Positions 1-9,078 of a DNA stretch of 64,000 nucleotides are shown piece by piece (within the stretch, counting starts at the first letter, position 1; each line of letters opens with the position of its first letter). The notes beneath the pieces are model-generated. The model was not told where the DNA came from, did not search any database, and worked only from the letters and a program-made list of their open reading frames with translations. The DNA is from Bacillota bacterium (lineage in GTDB: Bacteria; Bacillota; Clostridia; Lachnospirales; Lachnospiraceae), in the NCBI GenBank assembly GCA_023435645.1, contig JAEYRK010000010.1, forward strand, positions 20,642 to 84,641, written 5' to 3'. Position numbers and translations under genes: made by a program.

Positions 1-1297
1 CCGGAGTGAGGGTCCACTTCTGTCTCAGCAGTCCTTCCAGGTGCTTTAAAAAATCGTCGGACAGCTCAGGAGTACTGCCCTCCGAAAGCGGTCTAGTAAG
101 GTGCTTCAGGAGTCCGTTCTCTCCTGTCAGCTTCTGAAGCAGGGAGCTTGTATCAGCACTTGCACCCGTCTCCGGTGAGGAAGCCAGAGTATCCGTGAGC
201 CATGGGAGAAGATCACTGAACTGTTTACCGGTACCGGGATCCTCCGGGAATGGTACAGTTCTCTGAAGTAGCTTCTGAATAGGAAGATCAATACCTTGCG
301 CTGCCTCTGCCAGGATGCCTGCGGCCTCCTCTGCACCAGGAGAACTTCCGATCGCCAAAGAACCTAGTTCATTAGGAAGGCTTTGCGTTGTAGGGGGAAT
401 ACCGGTGGTGGCCTGACTGGCTGGGCTACCTGTATTGCCAGGAAAGGATTCAATCAGAGGTGTGACAGAGCCTAAAGGACCGGTTGTAGCGCCAGAGCTA
501 CTGATAGCATCTGGGCGGGTAAAGTCTAAGGACAATTCATTGAGACCGGAGGGTAAGGAAGCACCGGCATCACTTCTGTTAGTCCCAAGCCGGTTGATTG
601 GCCCTGTCTGTGCACCCTGGGAGGAAGCCGGTGGACCGGGCGGGGTTACAGGGCTCTCTCCACCTTTTCCGGGTATGGAATGCTCTTGGGCCGAAGGAGC
701 TGAGCCTTCTATGCCAGCTCCCGGAGCAGCAGAGCCGCCCGTTACGGGCGTTTCTCCCGGCACCAGGCCCTCGGAGCTCACTGCTCCGACAGGAACGCCG
801 GGCTCCTGTGGAGATTTTAACAGTTCCATAATATGCTTCGTCAAGCTTTGGAGATCCGTCAGCAGCTGGTGGTTTCCGCTTTGATAGGCTTCAAACTGAC
901 GTAGATTCGCAGAGGTGATCGGGATTTGGTTTTTGTACATCAGGACCAGGGTCAGTGGGGAGGCGTTCCGATTCACAGCAGCCAGCCTCGCAAACATCTG
1001 TAAGGTTTGCTTGTCCACAGGAAGCTGATGATGAAGCAGCTCCCTCACAAGGGTGCGATTCCTTTCAGACATCGGCAGGGCAGAAGCTGCCAAGGCCTTT
1101 GCTATGGTCTGCTCTGTGGTGGAGGTGGAGGTATTCAGACTTCCTTCCGGTAAGGCGCTCTGATCCCCGGGGATGGCCTGCTTTCCTGCCTGATCGCCGG
1201 GCTCGGACCGGTCCTGGGCCACTTTCCGTTCAAGCGGTATCTGTGGATGCTTCATTGGGTTTACTCTATATTCATGATTTGCAGAATTAATATCCAT
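1..1297 (-). CDS. Pro/Gly/Ser-rich protein, possibly flagellar hook-length (FliK)-like; 3' end outside window
   Basis: The frame is open from an ATG at 1297 (MDINSANHEYRV, preceded by AAAGAAGGC as ribosome site) to the window edge, giving 432 codons without a stop. The N-terminal part (about residues 75-135) is a helical region with the phrase QIPITSANLRQFEAY. This resembles a motif I associate with Lachnospiraceae proteins near flagellar genes. It is followed by a long low-complexity stretch rich in Pro, Gly, Ser and Thr (about 155-300), then a more ordered C-terminal part ending in RQKWTLTP at the edge. A disordered middle before a compact C-terminal domain is the FliK plan, but the diagnostic C-terminal domain is outside the window. 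The function is a guess; the reading frame itself is well supported. Confidence 0.6.
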   Translation of the reverse strand, partial: MDINSANHEYRVNPMKHPQIPLERKVAQDRSEPGDQAGKQAIPGDQSALPEGSLNTSTSTTEQTIAKALAASALPMSERNRTLVRELLHHQLPVDKQTLQMFARLAAVNRNASPLTLVLMYKNQIPITSANLRQFEAYQSGNHQLLTDLQSLTKHIMELLKSPQEPGVPVGAVSSEGLVPGETPVTGGSAAPGAGIEGSAPSAQEHSIPGKGGESPVTPPGPPASSQGAQTGPINRLGTNRSDAGASLPSGLNELSLDFTRPDAISSSGATTGPLGSVTPLIESFPGNTGSPASQATTGIPPTTQSLPNELGSLAIGSSPGAEEAAGILAEAAQGIDLPIQKLLQRTVPFPEDPGTGKQFSDLLPWLTDTLASSPETGASADTSSLLQKLTGENGLLKHLTRPLSEGSTPELSDDFLKHLEGLLRQKWTLTP

Positions 1298-1457
1298 TCA
1301 AAGCCTTCTTTCTGTTACCTTTACTATTTTTATCGACAGCTAGGGCAATAATGTTTAAAGGAATTACTCAAATAGGACGAAAGCTTTTTAGAGGTGGGAG
1401 TTGCCAGCAATTTTAGTGTCAACTTTTTCTATTTATTGAAATATAATAAAAATATAC

Positions 1458-1486
1458 TTGCAATATGAAAAAAGATATATTATAAT
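1458..1486 (+). promoter_or_regulatory. Sigma-A promoter of gltBD
   Basis: TTGCAA (1458-1463) and TATAAT (1481-1486) are separated by exactly 17 nt, inside an A+T-rich stretch. Transcription would start near 1493, just before the leader hairpin, leaving an untranslated leader of about 180 nt before gltB. Confidence 0.8.
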
Positions 1487-1500
1487 CTACACCAATAAAC

Positions 1501-1548
1501 AAGGGCGTTTGCGGATTATTCCTAGGAGTAGTCTGTAAACGTCCTTTT
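1501..1548 (+). promoter_or_regulatory. 20-bp leader hairpin, terminator-like, upstream of gltB
   Basis: Bases 1501-1520 pair with 1527-1546 without a mismatch (15 Watson-Crick and 5 G-U pairs) around the hexaloop CCTAGG, followed by TTTTGTTCT. It begins about 8 nt after the predicted transcription start. Such a hairpin could act as an intrinsic terminator or attenuator. Clostridial GOGAT and GS operons are known targets of ANTAR-type antiterminators (NitR in C. acetobutylicum), but this loop does not show the A1/G4 pattern of the ANTAR site, so the regulator is open. Confidence 0.6.
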
Positions 1549-1670
1549 GTTCTACGAAAAAGGATCCAATCGTAAAATGATATCGGAAATAGCTGGGAAT
1601 ACAGTGAAGAGCAGGAGAAAATGTTTCTGAGTTACAGTAAGAGGATCTGATTATAAGGAAAAGGATGGGA

Positions 1671-4600
1671 ATGCTTATGAAGATAAGTATGAGAGAGGAA
1701 ACAACACAGGTTCCGCAGGGACTCTATGATCCACGGTTCGAGCATGATAACTGTGGCATCGGCGCAGTAGTTCACATGAAGGGTTTAAAAACACATGAAA
1801 CAGTAGAGAATGCTTTGAAGATTGTTGAGAACCTGGAACACCGAGCCGGTAAGGATGCGCAGGGAAAGACCGGAGATGGCGTAGGGATACTGCTTCAGAT
1901 TTCCCATCGCTTCTTCTCCAAGGTGGCAGGCCCCCTGGGAATAGAATTGGGGGAAGAGAGAGAATACGGTGTAGGTATGTTTTTCTTCCCACAGGATGAG
2001 TTGAACAGGAATCAGGCGAAGAAGATGTTCGAAATCATCGTGGAGAAGGAGGGGCTGAGCTTCCTCGGTTGGAGGGAGGTACCGACCCAACCCCGGATTC
2101 TTGGTGAGAGAGCGGTAGCCTGCATGCCCCATATTCTGCAATGCTTTATCAAGAAGCCTGCCAATGTCAAGAAGGGTGTGGATTTTGACCGGAAGCTCTT
2201 TATCATCAGAAGAATTTTTGAACAGAGCAATGATAACACCTATGTGGTATCCTTATCCAGCCGTACCATCGTATATAAGGGAATGTTTCTGGTGAAGCAG
2301 CTTCGCCTCTTCTTTCACGACCTGCAGGATGAGGCATATGATAGTGCCATTGCCATCGTACATTCCAGATTCTCCACGAATACGAACCCCAGCTGGCAGA
2401 GAGCACATCCGAATCGGCTGATTGTTCATAATGGGGAGATCAATACCATCCGGGGAAATGCGGATAAGATGCTGGCAAGGGAAGAAACGATGGAATCCGA
2501 TCATCTGAAGGGTGAGCTTCATAAGGTTCTTCCGGTCGTGAATGCCGAGGGTTCGGATTCTGCCATGCTGGATAATACCTTAGAATTTCTGGTCATGAGC
2601 GGAATGGAGCTGCCATTGGCGGTTATGATCACGATACCGGAGCCCTGGAGCAATGATTCCTCCATTAGTAGGGAGAAGAGGGACTTTTATCAGTATTATG
2701 CTACGATGATGGAATCCTGGGACGGACCTGCCTCCATCCTGTTCTCTGATGGAGATGTCATGGGAGCAGTTCTGGACCGCAACGGCCTTAGACCTTCCCG
2801 CTATTATATCACCAAGGATGATTATTTGGTGCTTTCCTCCGAGGTAGGTGTACTGGATATTCCTGCGGAAAAGGTGATTAAGAAGGAGAGACTGCGCCCC
2901 GGTAAGATGCTGCTGGTGGATACCCTGAAGGGAGCCTTGATTGATGATGACGACCTGAAGAATTATTATGCAACCCGTCAGCCATATGGGGAATGGCTTG
3001 ATTCCAACTTAATCAAGCTAAAGGATCTCCACATTCCCAATAAGAAGATCGTGGAGTATTCGGATGAGGAGCTGGCAAAGCTTCAGAAGGCCTTCGGGTA
3101 TACCTATGAAGATTATAAAACTACGATTCTGCCGATGGCGGACAGTGGTCAGGAGGCTGTAGCCGCGATGGGTGTTGATTCCCCGATTCCGGTTCTGTCA
3201 AAGAATAATCCGCCCCTGTTCAATTACTTTAAGCAGCTCTTTGCACAGGTTACCAATCCGCCGATAGATGCGATCCGTGAAGAGATCATAACAGCTACCT
3301 CCGTCTATATCGGGGAGGATGGCAATCTTTTGGAGGAGAAGGCAGAGAACTGTAAGGTGCTTAAAATCAACAATCCGATCCTAACCAACACGGATCTTTT
3401 AAAGATTAAGACGATGAAGAAATCCGGCTTTCAGGTTGAGGTCATCTCAATGCTTTATTACAAGAATACCTCACTGGAGAAGGCAATTGAGCATATGTTT
3501 TTAGAGGCTGACCGTGCATATAAGGAAGGGGCCAATATATTAATCCTGTCCGATCGCGGTGTGGATGAGAATCATGTGGCGATTCCCTCCCTGCTGGCCG
3601 TATCCGCTCTGCAGCAGCATCTGGTCCGGACAAAGAAGAGAACCGCCCTTGCCATGATTGTGGAAAGTGCGGAGCCCAGAGATGTCCACCATTTTGCCTG
3701 CCTGTTAGGCTATGGAGCTTGTGCGGTAAATCCATACCTGGCACAGGAGACCATCCGTCAGCTGATCAACAATAATATGCTGGATAAGGATTATTATGCA
3801 GCAGTGGATGATTATAATAAAGCGGTCCTAAAGGGTATTGTCAAGATTGCCTCCAAGATGGGTATCTCAACGATCCAGTCCTATCAGGGGTCCAAGATCT
3901 TCGAAGCCATCGGTATCAGCAAGGAGGTAATCAATAAATACTTTACCGGAACCGTAAGCAGGGTTGAGGGAATTACGCTTCAGGATATGGAGAAGCAGGT
4001 GGATGCGCTTCATTCCAAGGCCTTTGACCCGCTGGGTCTGGAGCTGGATCTGACTCTGGACAGCAACGGTTCCCATAAATACAGGAGCGGCAAGGAGGAG
4101 CATCTTTATAATCCCAAGACCATTCATCTCCTTCAGCAGTCCACCAGAAATGGTAATTATGAAATGTTTAAGGAATACTCTAAGGAGGTCACTGCGGAAC
4201 AGGAAGGAGTGAATCTCAGGGGTCTGCTGGATATTGATTATCCGGAGAAGGGAATCCCGATTGAGGAAGTGGAAAGCGTAGCGTCCATCGTGAAACGGTT
4301 TAAAACCGGTGCCATGTCCTATGGCTCCATCTCAAAGGAGGCCCATGAGGCTCTGGCAATTGCAATGAACCGACTTGGAGGTAAATCAAACAGTGGTGAG
4401 GGTGGTGAAAGTCTTGACCGGCTGAAGCCGGGAGAGGATGGACTGAACCGTTGCTCTGCCATCAAGCAGGTAGCCTCCGGACGCTTTGGTGTGACCTCGG
4501 AATACTTAGTCAGTGCCAGAGAGATTCAAATTAAAATGGCTCAGGGGGCTAAGCCCGGAGAAGGCGGACAGCTGCCGGCTGAGAAGGTCTACCCCTGGAT

Positions 4601-6236
4601 TGCCAAGACCAGGCATTCTACCCCCGGGGTAGGACTGATATCCCCGCCTCCGCACCATGACATCTACTCCATCGAGGACCTGGCACAATTAATTTATGAC
4701 TTAAAAAATGCAAATAAATATGCAAGAATTTCCGTTAAGCTGGTTTCCGAAGCCGGTGTCGGAACCGTTGCAGCCGGTGTTGCCAAGGCCGGAGCAGGGG
4801 TAATCCTAATCTCCGGCTATGATGGAGGAACCGGTGCTGCACCCAGGACCTCCATCTATAATGCAGGTCTTCCCTGGGAGCTGGGGCTTGCGGAGACCCA
4901 TCAGACCTTGATTATGAATGGACTCAGGAATAAAGTGGTGATCGAGACGGATGGGAAGCTGATGACCGGACGGGATGTGCTAATAGCAGCACTGCTAGGA
5001 GCGGAGGAGTTCGGCTTCGCTACGGCTCCGCTGGTGACACTGGGCTGTGTAATGATGAGAGTTTGTAACCTGGATACCTGCCCGGTCGGTGTAGCAACGC
5101 AGAATCCGGAGCTACGGAAGAATTTCCGAGGCAAACCGGAATATGTGGAGAACTTCATGCACTTTGTGGCTGAGGAGCTCCGGGAATATATGGCGAGGCT
5201 GGGCTTTCGTACTCTGGAGGAGCTGGTGGGCCGTACGGAGTTCCTGAAGCTGAAGGAAACGATGAAGCAGGAGGAGCGGGCCGGTAAGGTGGACCTTAGA
5301 GCGATATTGGAAAACCCCTTCCTTAAGAAGGGTCGGAGCATCCATTACAGCCCGGACCAGTCCTTTGACTTTGGCTTAGAGCAAACCGTGGATGAGAGAA
5401 TTCTCCTTAGAAAATTTAAGCTGAATGATAAGCATCCCCAGAAGGTGAAGCTTCAGATCTCTAATACAGACCGTACCTTTGGTACCATACTTGGTTCCGA
5501 GATAACCAGAACCCATGGAACGAATCTGAAGGAAGATACCTTTCTTGTCGAATGTAAGGGAAGCGGCGGGCAGAGCTTCGGTGCTTTTATCCCTAACGGA
5601 CTTACAATAGAGCTGGAGGGTGACAGCAATGATTATTTCGGCAAGGGCTTATCTGGAGGTAAGTTGATTGCCTATCCTCCCAAGGGAAGTACCTTCCGAG
5701 AGGATGAGAATATCATCATCGGTAATGTTGCCCTGTATGGTGCAACGAGCGGTAAGGCCTTTATCAACGGAGTTGCCGGTGAGCGCTTCTGCGTCCGTAA
5801 TTCCGGAGCAATGGCAGTGGTTGAGGGTGTCGGTGATCACGGCTGTGAATATATGACCGGCGGTAGGGTTGTAGTTCTCGGTAAGACTGGGAAGAATTTC
5901 GCAGCAGGAATGAGCGGAGGCTTCGCCTATGTTCTGGATGAGGCCAGTGACCTTTATAAGAAGCTGAATAAGGGAATGGTATCCTTTGAGGCAGTCACAG
6001 AGAAATATGATGTGATGGAGTTAAAGGATATGATATCAGAGCATGTAAAATATACGAATTCCAGAAAGGGTAGAGAGATTCTGGAGAATTTCAAGGAGTA
6101 CTTGCCGAAATTCAAGAAGATCATACCCCATGACTACAGGCGGATGCTACAGACCATCATGCAGATGGAAGAGAAGGGCTTAAGCAGTGAACAGGCCCAG
6201 ATAGAAGCATTTTTTGCCAACACCAGAAATGACTAA
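1671..6236 (+). CDS. gltB: Glutamate synthase (NADPH), large subunit
   Basis: Catalyses glutamine + 2-oxoglutarate + 2 e- to two glutamates together with GltD. The N-terminal class II amidotransferase domain begins at HDNCGIG; the Cys is the N-terminal nucleophile after propeptide removal, as in E. coli GltB (ERDNCGFG). The central domain, the FMN-binding synthase domain (GAMSYGSIS, PGEGGQLP, GYDGGTGAAP), the cysteine loop CNLDTCPVG for the 3Fe-4S cluster, and the C-terminal GXGXG domain follow in canonical order; about 1,520 residues is full length. An ATG exists at 1665, but AAGGA at 1661-1665 sits at the right distance for ATG 1671 and overlaps the earlier one. gltD follows after 17 bp, so the two form an operon. 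Confidence 0.97.
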   Translation: MLMKISMREETTQVPQGLYDPRFEHDNCGIGAVVHMKGLKTHETVENALKIVENLEHRAGKDAQGKTGDGVGILLQISHRFFSKVAGPLGIELGEEREYGVGMFFFPQDELNRNQAKKMFEIIVEKEGLSFLGWREVPTQPRILGERAVACMPHILQCFIKKPANVKKGVDFDRKLFIIRRIFEQSNDNTYVVSLSSRTIVYKGMFLVKQLRLFFHDLQDEAYDSAIAIVHSRFSTNTNPSWQRAHPNRLIVHNGEINTIRGNADKMLAREETMESDHLKGELHKVLPVVNAEGSDSAMLDNTLEFLVMSGMELPLAVMITIPEPWSNDSSISREKRDFYQYYATMMESWDGPASILFSDGDVMGAVLDRNGLRPSRYYITKDDYLVLSSEVGVLDIPAEKVIKKERLRPGKMLLVDTLKGALIDDDDLKNYYATRQPYGEWLDSNLIKLKDLHIPNKKIVEYSDEELAKLQKAFGYTYEDYKTTILPMADSGQEAVAAMGVDSPIPVLSKNNPPLFNYFKQLFAQVTNPPIDAIREEIITATSVYIGEDGNLLEEKAENCKVLKINNPILTNTDLLKIKTMKKSGFQVEVISMLYYKNTSLEKAIEHMFLEADRAYKEGANILILSDRGVDENHVAIPSLLAVSALQQHLVRTKKRTALAMIVESAEPRDVHHFACLLGYGACAVNPYLAQETIRQLINNNMLDKDYYAAVDDYNKAVLKGIVKIASKMGISTIQSYQGSKIFEAIGISKEVINKYFTGTVSRVEGITLQDMEKQVDALHSKAFDPLGLELDLTLDSNGSHKYRSGKEEHLYNPKTIHLLQQSTRNGNYEMFKEYSKEVTAEQEGVNLRGLLDIDYPEKGIPIEEVESVASIVKRFKTGAMSYGSISKEAHEALAIAMNRLGGKSNSGEGGESLDRLKPGEDGLNRCSAIKQVASGRFGVTSEYLVSAREIQIKMAQGAKPGEGGQLPAEKVYPWIAKTRHSTPGVGLISPPPHHDIYSIEDLAQLIYDLKNANKYARISVKLVSEAGVGTVAAGVAKAGAGVILISGYDGGTGAAPRTSIYNAGLPWELGLAETHQTLIMNGLRNKVVIETDGKLMTGRDVLIAALLGAEEFGFATAPLVTLGCVMMRVCNLDTCPVGVATQNPELRKNFRGKPEYVENFMHFVAEELREYMARLGFRTLEELVGRTEFLKLKETMKQEERAGKVDLRAILENPFLKKGRSIHYSPDQSFDFGLEQTVDERILLRKFKLNDKHPQKVKLQISNTDRTFGTILGSEITRTHGTNLKEDTFLVECKGSGGQSFGAFIPNGLTIELEGDSNDYFGKGLSGGKLIAYPPKGSTFREDENIIIGNVALYGATSGKAFINGVAGERFCVRNSGAMAVVEGVGDHGCEYMTGGRVVVLGKTGKNFAAGMSGGFAYVLDEASDLYKKLNKGMVSFEAVTEKYDVMELKDMISEHVKYTNSRKGREILENFKEYLPKFKKIIPHDYRRMLQTIMQMEEKGLSSEQAQIEAFFANTRND

Positions 6237-6253
6237 GGGAGGGAGGAATACAA

Positions 6254-7756
6254 ATGGGTAAGCCAACAGGATTTATGGAATTTGATCGGGCAGTGGGCCA
6301 CAGCGACCCTCCGTTGGAACGGATATTACATTTCAAGGAATTCCACCAGCCTCTGTCCATGGAGGAGAGAAAATGCCAGGGTGCCCGCTGCATGGAATGC
6401 GGTGTTCCCTTCTGCCAGTCAGGCTTGTTCATCAGCGGAATGGCCTCGGGCTGTCCCTTGAATAACCTAATACCGGAATGGAATGATTCCATCTATCGAG
6501 GCAATATGAAGCAGGCCTTTCACCGTCTGATGAAGACGAATAATTTTCCTGAGTTTACCGGTAGGGTATGTCCGGCTCCCTGTGAGCCAGCTTGTACCTG
6601 TAGCCTGAATGGCGATGCGGTAGCGATCAAGGAAAATGAATGTGCAATTATTGATTATGGCTATGAAAAGGGCTATATTAAGCCGGAGCCTCCACAGAAC
6701 AGGACCGGCAAGAAGGTGGCGGTCATTGGCTCAGGGCCTGCCGGGCTTGCTGCAGCCGACCAGTTGAATAAACGCGGCCATTTGGTCACCGTCTTTGAAC
6801 GGTCTGACCGGGTGGGAGGACTTCTGATGTACGGAATTCCGAATATGAAGCTGGAGAAGCAGGTAATCGAACAAAGAATTAACATCATGAAGGAAGAGGG
6901 CGTAACCTTTCTAATTGGTACGGATGTCGGGAATAATTACAAGGCATCGAAAATACGGAAGGAATTTGACAGTGTAATCCTGGCCTGCGGTGCGTCAAAT
7001 CCAAGAGATATTAAGGCACCCGGCAGGGAGGCGAAGGGGATCTATTTTGCTGTGGATTACTTAACAAGTGCCACGAAGGATCTGCTGGATGCTAGGAGCA
7101 CCAAAGCAGCTGCGCTAGGGAGCTTTACGATTACTGCAAAGGACAAAAAGGTTCTGGTGATTGGTGGTGGGGATACCGGTAATGATTGTGTCGGAACAGC
7201 GATCCGGCAGGGGGCTGCCTCTGTGCTGCAGCTGGAGATGATGCCGAAGCCCCCGGAGGCCAGAGCAGAGAATAATCCCTGGCCTGAGTGGCCAAAGGTC
7301 TTAAAGACCGATTATGGTCAGGAGGAGGCTATCGCTGTATTTGGAGAGGATCCCAGAGCCTATCAGTCAACGGTCAAGGAATTTATTGCGGACCCGAAGG
7401 GAAATGTCTGCAAAGTAAAGATTGTGAAGCTGGAAAGCAGATACAATGAGGAGACGAAACGGTATTCCATGGAAGAGATTGCGGGCAGTGAGTACGAGGT
7501 GGAGATCGATCTGGTATTGATTGCAGCAGGCTTTATTGGTACGCAGTCCTATATTGCAAAAGCCTTCGGTGTAGAGCTGGACGGCAGGACCAATGTGAAG
7601 ACAGAGCAGGGAAATTACCACACGAACGTGGATAAGGTATTTACTGCAGGAGATATGCACCGAGGCCAATCCCTGGTTGTCTGGGCCATCCGCGAGGGCA
7701 GAGAGGTAGCGAAGGCTGTGGATGCTCAGCTGATGGGCTACAGCAATCTGGCTTAA
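6254..7756 (+). CDS. gltD: Glutamate synthase, small subunit (FAD, NADPH, Fe-S)
   Basis: 500 residues. The subunit takes electrons from NADPH through FAD and passes them over 4Fe-4S clusters to GltB. The N-terminal Fe-S domain shows CMECGVPFC and later CPAPCEPACTC. The FAD Rossmann motif VAVIGSGPAGLAAA follows at about residues 155-170, and a second dinucleotide motif VLVIGGGDTG lies near residue 300 for NADPH. The C-terminal TAGDMHRGQSLVVWAI is the usual FAD-binding closing motif. It starts 17 bp after gltB with GGGAGG as ribosome site, so it is co-transcribed and probably co-regulated through the gltB leader. Confidence 0.97.
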   Translation: MGKPTGFMEFDRAVGHSDPPLERILHFKEFHQPLSMEERKCQGARCMECGVPFCQSGLFISGMASGCPLNNLIPEWNDSIYRGNMKQAFHRLMKTNNFPEFTGRVCPAPCEPACTCSLNGDAVAIKENECAIIDYGYEKGYIKPEPPQNRTGKKVAVIGSGPAGLAAADQLNKRGHLVTVFERSDRVGGLLMYGIPNMKLEKQVIEQRINIMKEEGVTFLIGTDVGNNYKASKIRKEFDSVILACGASNPRDIKAPGREAKGIYFAVDYLTSATKDLLDARSTKAAALGSFTITAKDKKVLVIGGGDTGNDCVGTAIRQGAASVLQLEMMPKPPEARAENNPWPEWPKVLKTDYGQEEAIAVFGEDPRAYQSTVKEFIADPKGNVCKVKIVKLESRYNEETKRYSMEEIAGSEYEVEIDLVLIAAGFIGTQSYIAKAFGVELDGRTNVKTEQGNYHTNVDKVFTAGDMHRGQSLVVWAIREGREVAKAVDAQLMGYSNLA

Positions 7757-7803
7757 TCGGATAGGATATTCACTTCATTACACTCCTTATATTGATAGAA
7801 ATG

Positions 7804-7876
7804 AAAACAGTTATTCCCCAAAGATCTCAGGAAGCCCCAGCATAGGCTTCCGGGAGGCTGGGAATAACTGTTTTTG
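7804..7876 (+). terminator. Terminator of gltBD
   Basis: AAAACAGTTATTCCC (7804-7818) pairs with GGGAATAACTGTTTT before a T-run. The region between the arms contains a second inner hairpin (AGGAAGCCC / GGCTTCC). Confidence 0.85.
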
Positions 7877-7909
7877 TGTAATACAAATAGGCCAAAGGAC
7901 TATTTACTA

Positions 7910-7939
7910 TTGACAATGTATCGCTCATTTATTCATAAT
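7910..7939 (+). promoter_or_regulatory. Probable promoter for the 8.2-8.6 kb small genes
   Basis: TTGACA (7910-7915) and CATAAT (7934-7939) are 18 nt apart. The 220 bases from here to the next gene hold a small hairpin (CCCTG / CAGGG, about 7962-7995) but no riboswitch that I recognise. Confidence 0.5.
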
Positions 7940-8163
7940 TTAATAGAACAAATATAATACCCTGAAGAACATCCATAGGACTTCATGATCAGGGGATATC
8001 GATCACCTAGGCAGGCTTTCAGTAGTTTGAGGAAGGGGTAGCTGAGGTGAAATGGGTATTCCTTAGGAAGGAATCATGGTAATAATATTGATTCTTTCGT
8101 ATAATATGTAGAGAAATACTTATGATAAATAGGAATGATACAACAAAGGATGGGAGAATGCAT

Positions 8164-8397
8164 ATGTTTAATCCGGCTAAGCTGTTTAAGATCAAAGGTG
8201 CATGGGAGAAATTCGCAGTAAATCACCCCAAGTTTCCGAAATTTTTGGAGGCAGTGGGTAAGACGGCCCTTGAGGAAGGAACAGTATTTGAATTCAATGT
8301 AACAAAGGCTGACGGAACGAGCCTAAGCTCGAATATCAAGCTTACGAACTCTGATATTGAGCTGTTCAGGGAGCTATCGGAACTATTTAAGAAGTAA
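8164..8397 (+). CDS. Small conserved-looking hypothetical protein (77 aa)
   Basis: The sequence begins MFNPAKLFKIKGAWEKF and ends ELSELFKK; it is soluble and amphipathic, with no cysteine and no signal peptide. The frame extends upstream to 8122, but GGGAG at 8152-8156 lies 7 nt before ATG 8164 and too close to the other in-frame ATG at 8158, so 8164 is preferred. I do not recognise a domain. The pattern of a short helical N-terminus, the central TVFEFNVTKADG strand and a C-terminal helix suggests a small folded alpha/beta protein. It sits 80 bp upstream of a second small gene on the same strand. Confidence 0.7.
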   Translation: MFNPAKLFKIKGAWEKFAVNHPKFPKFLEAVGKTALEEGTVFEFNVTKADGTSLSSNIKLTNSDIELFRELSELFKK

Positions 8398-8477
8398 AGG
8401 AAGTATCATAGTTCAGGCATAGCAGTGAAATCAAGAAAGTACTACGATAGAGCATAATATAGAAAGGGGGAAGACTG

Positions 8478-8639
8478 ATGCAGAAGAAAACTGGGGTTTT
8501 AGTATCCATCATTTGCTTCCTGGTTGGATTTATTCTTGGACTATTCCTTTCACCGATCAAGCAGGGGATCGGTAATCATTGCGGAAACACCAATCATTAT
8601 TATGGGAAGGATGGTAAGAAGGAGGCTAACACAGATTAA
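8478..8639 (+). CDS. Single-pass small membrane protein (53 aa)
   Basis: ATG 8478 is preceded by AAAGGGGG at a proper distance. The product starts MQKKTGVLVS and has one hydrophobic segment (about residues 6-25, VLVSIICFLVGFILGLFL), then a His/Asn/Tyr-rich tail (NHCGNTNHYYGKDGKK) and a stop at 8637-8639. It is too short for usual gene calling, but start, ribosome site and membrane segment agree. The topology is probably N-in with a short outside tail carrying one Cys and two His. The function is unknown. Confidence 0.6.
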   Translation: MQKKTGVLVSIICFLVGFILGLFLSPIKQGIGNHCGNTNHYYGKDGKKEANTD

Positions 8640-8851
8640 ACTTAACCAATGGAGGTAAGCGAGTACAGACTTTGACAGGACAGGAAAAAATCTGCACTTT
8701 ATTTCTGGTAAAATCTATGATATGCTATCCCCTGCGGCTGTTAGGTAGGGGTTTATCGGAGAGAAAGCCCGTCCTCGGACACATGTCTGCAAGTGAAATA
8801 CAAGAAAATACCGGTTTGTATATAATTCATAAAAATTATCTAAATCGGTAG

Positions 8852-8866
8852 TGATAACTATTATCA
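8852..8866 (+). promoter_or_regulatory. Fur-box-like 7-1-7 palindrome at the pflB promoter
   Basis: TGATAACTATTATCA differs from the Bacillus Fur consensus TGATAATNATTATCA at one base only and ends 7 bp before the pflB -35 box, a position where a bound repressor or activator would touch RNA polymerase. Confidence 0.55.
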
Positions 8867-8873
8867 TTTACCA

Positions 8874-8902
8874 TTGACATTGCCAAGGGGATTCCTTATG
8901 AT
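8874..8902 (+). promoter_or_regulatory. Sigma-A promoter of pflB
   Basis: TTGACA (8874-8879), 17 nt, TATGAT (8897-8902). The resulting leader is about 170 nt and contains a small hairpin TGCCA/TGGCA at 8932-8946. The stretch 8640-8850 upstream holds no gene that I can see. Confidence 0.85.
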
Positions 8903-9078
8903 GAGAATGTAGAGAAAAGAATTCTCACATATGCCATAAAGTGGCATCCTAGGGATTGCTGTAGGCTCGGGCAGCGTATTTCATGGAGCCGGCTTGCATC
9001 AAGAATGAGGCAATATGATCATGAGGCCTATCCGGCATCATGGTACATAATAAAACACCATATGAGGAGGACTAATGT

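Noticed and set aside
435..884. Plus-strand frames across 435-1290
   Set aside because: They are shadows of the 432-codon minus-strand frame, which has a start, a ribosome site and a sensible composition.
1501..1548. ANTAR target as a firm call for the gltB leader
   Set aside because: Only one hairpin with loop CCTAGG is seen; the ANTAR site needs two hairpins with A and G at loop positions 1 and 4.
4901..5341. 146-codon minus-strand frame inside gltB
   Set aside because: It lies fully within the FMN domain of gltB and has no ribosome site; codon shadow.
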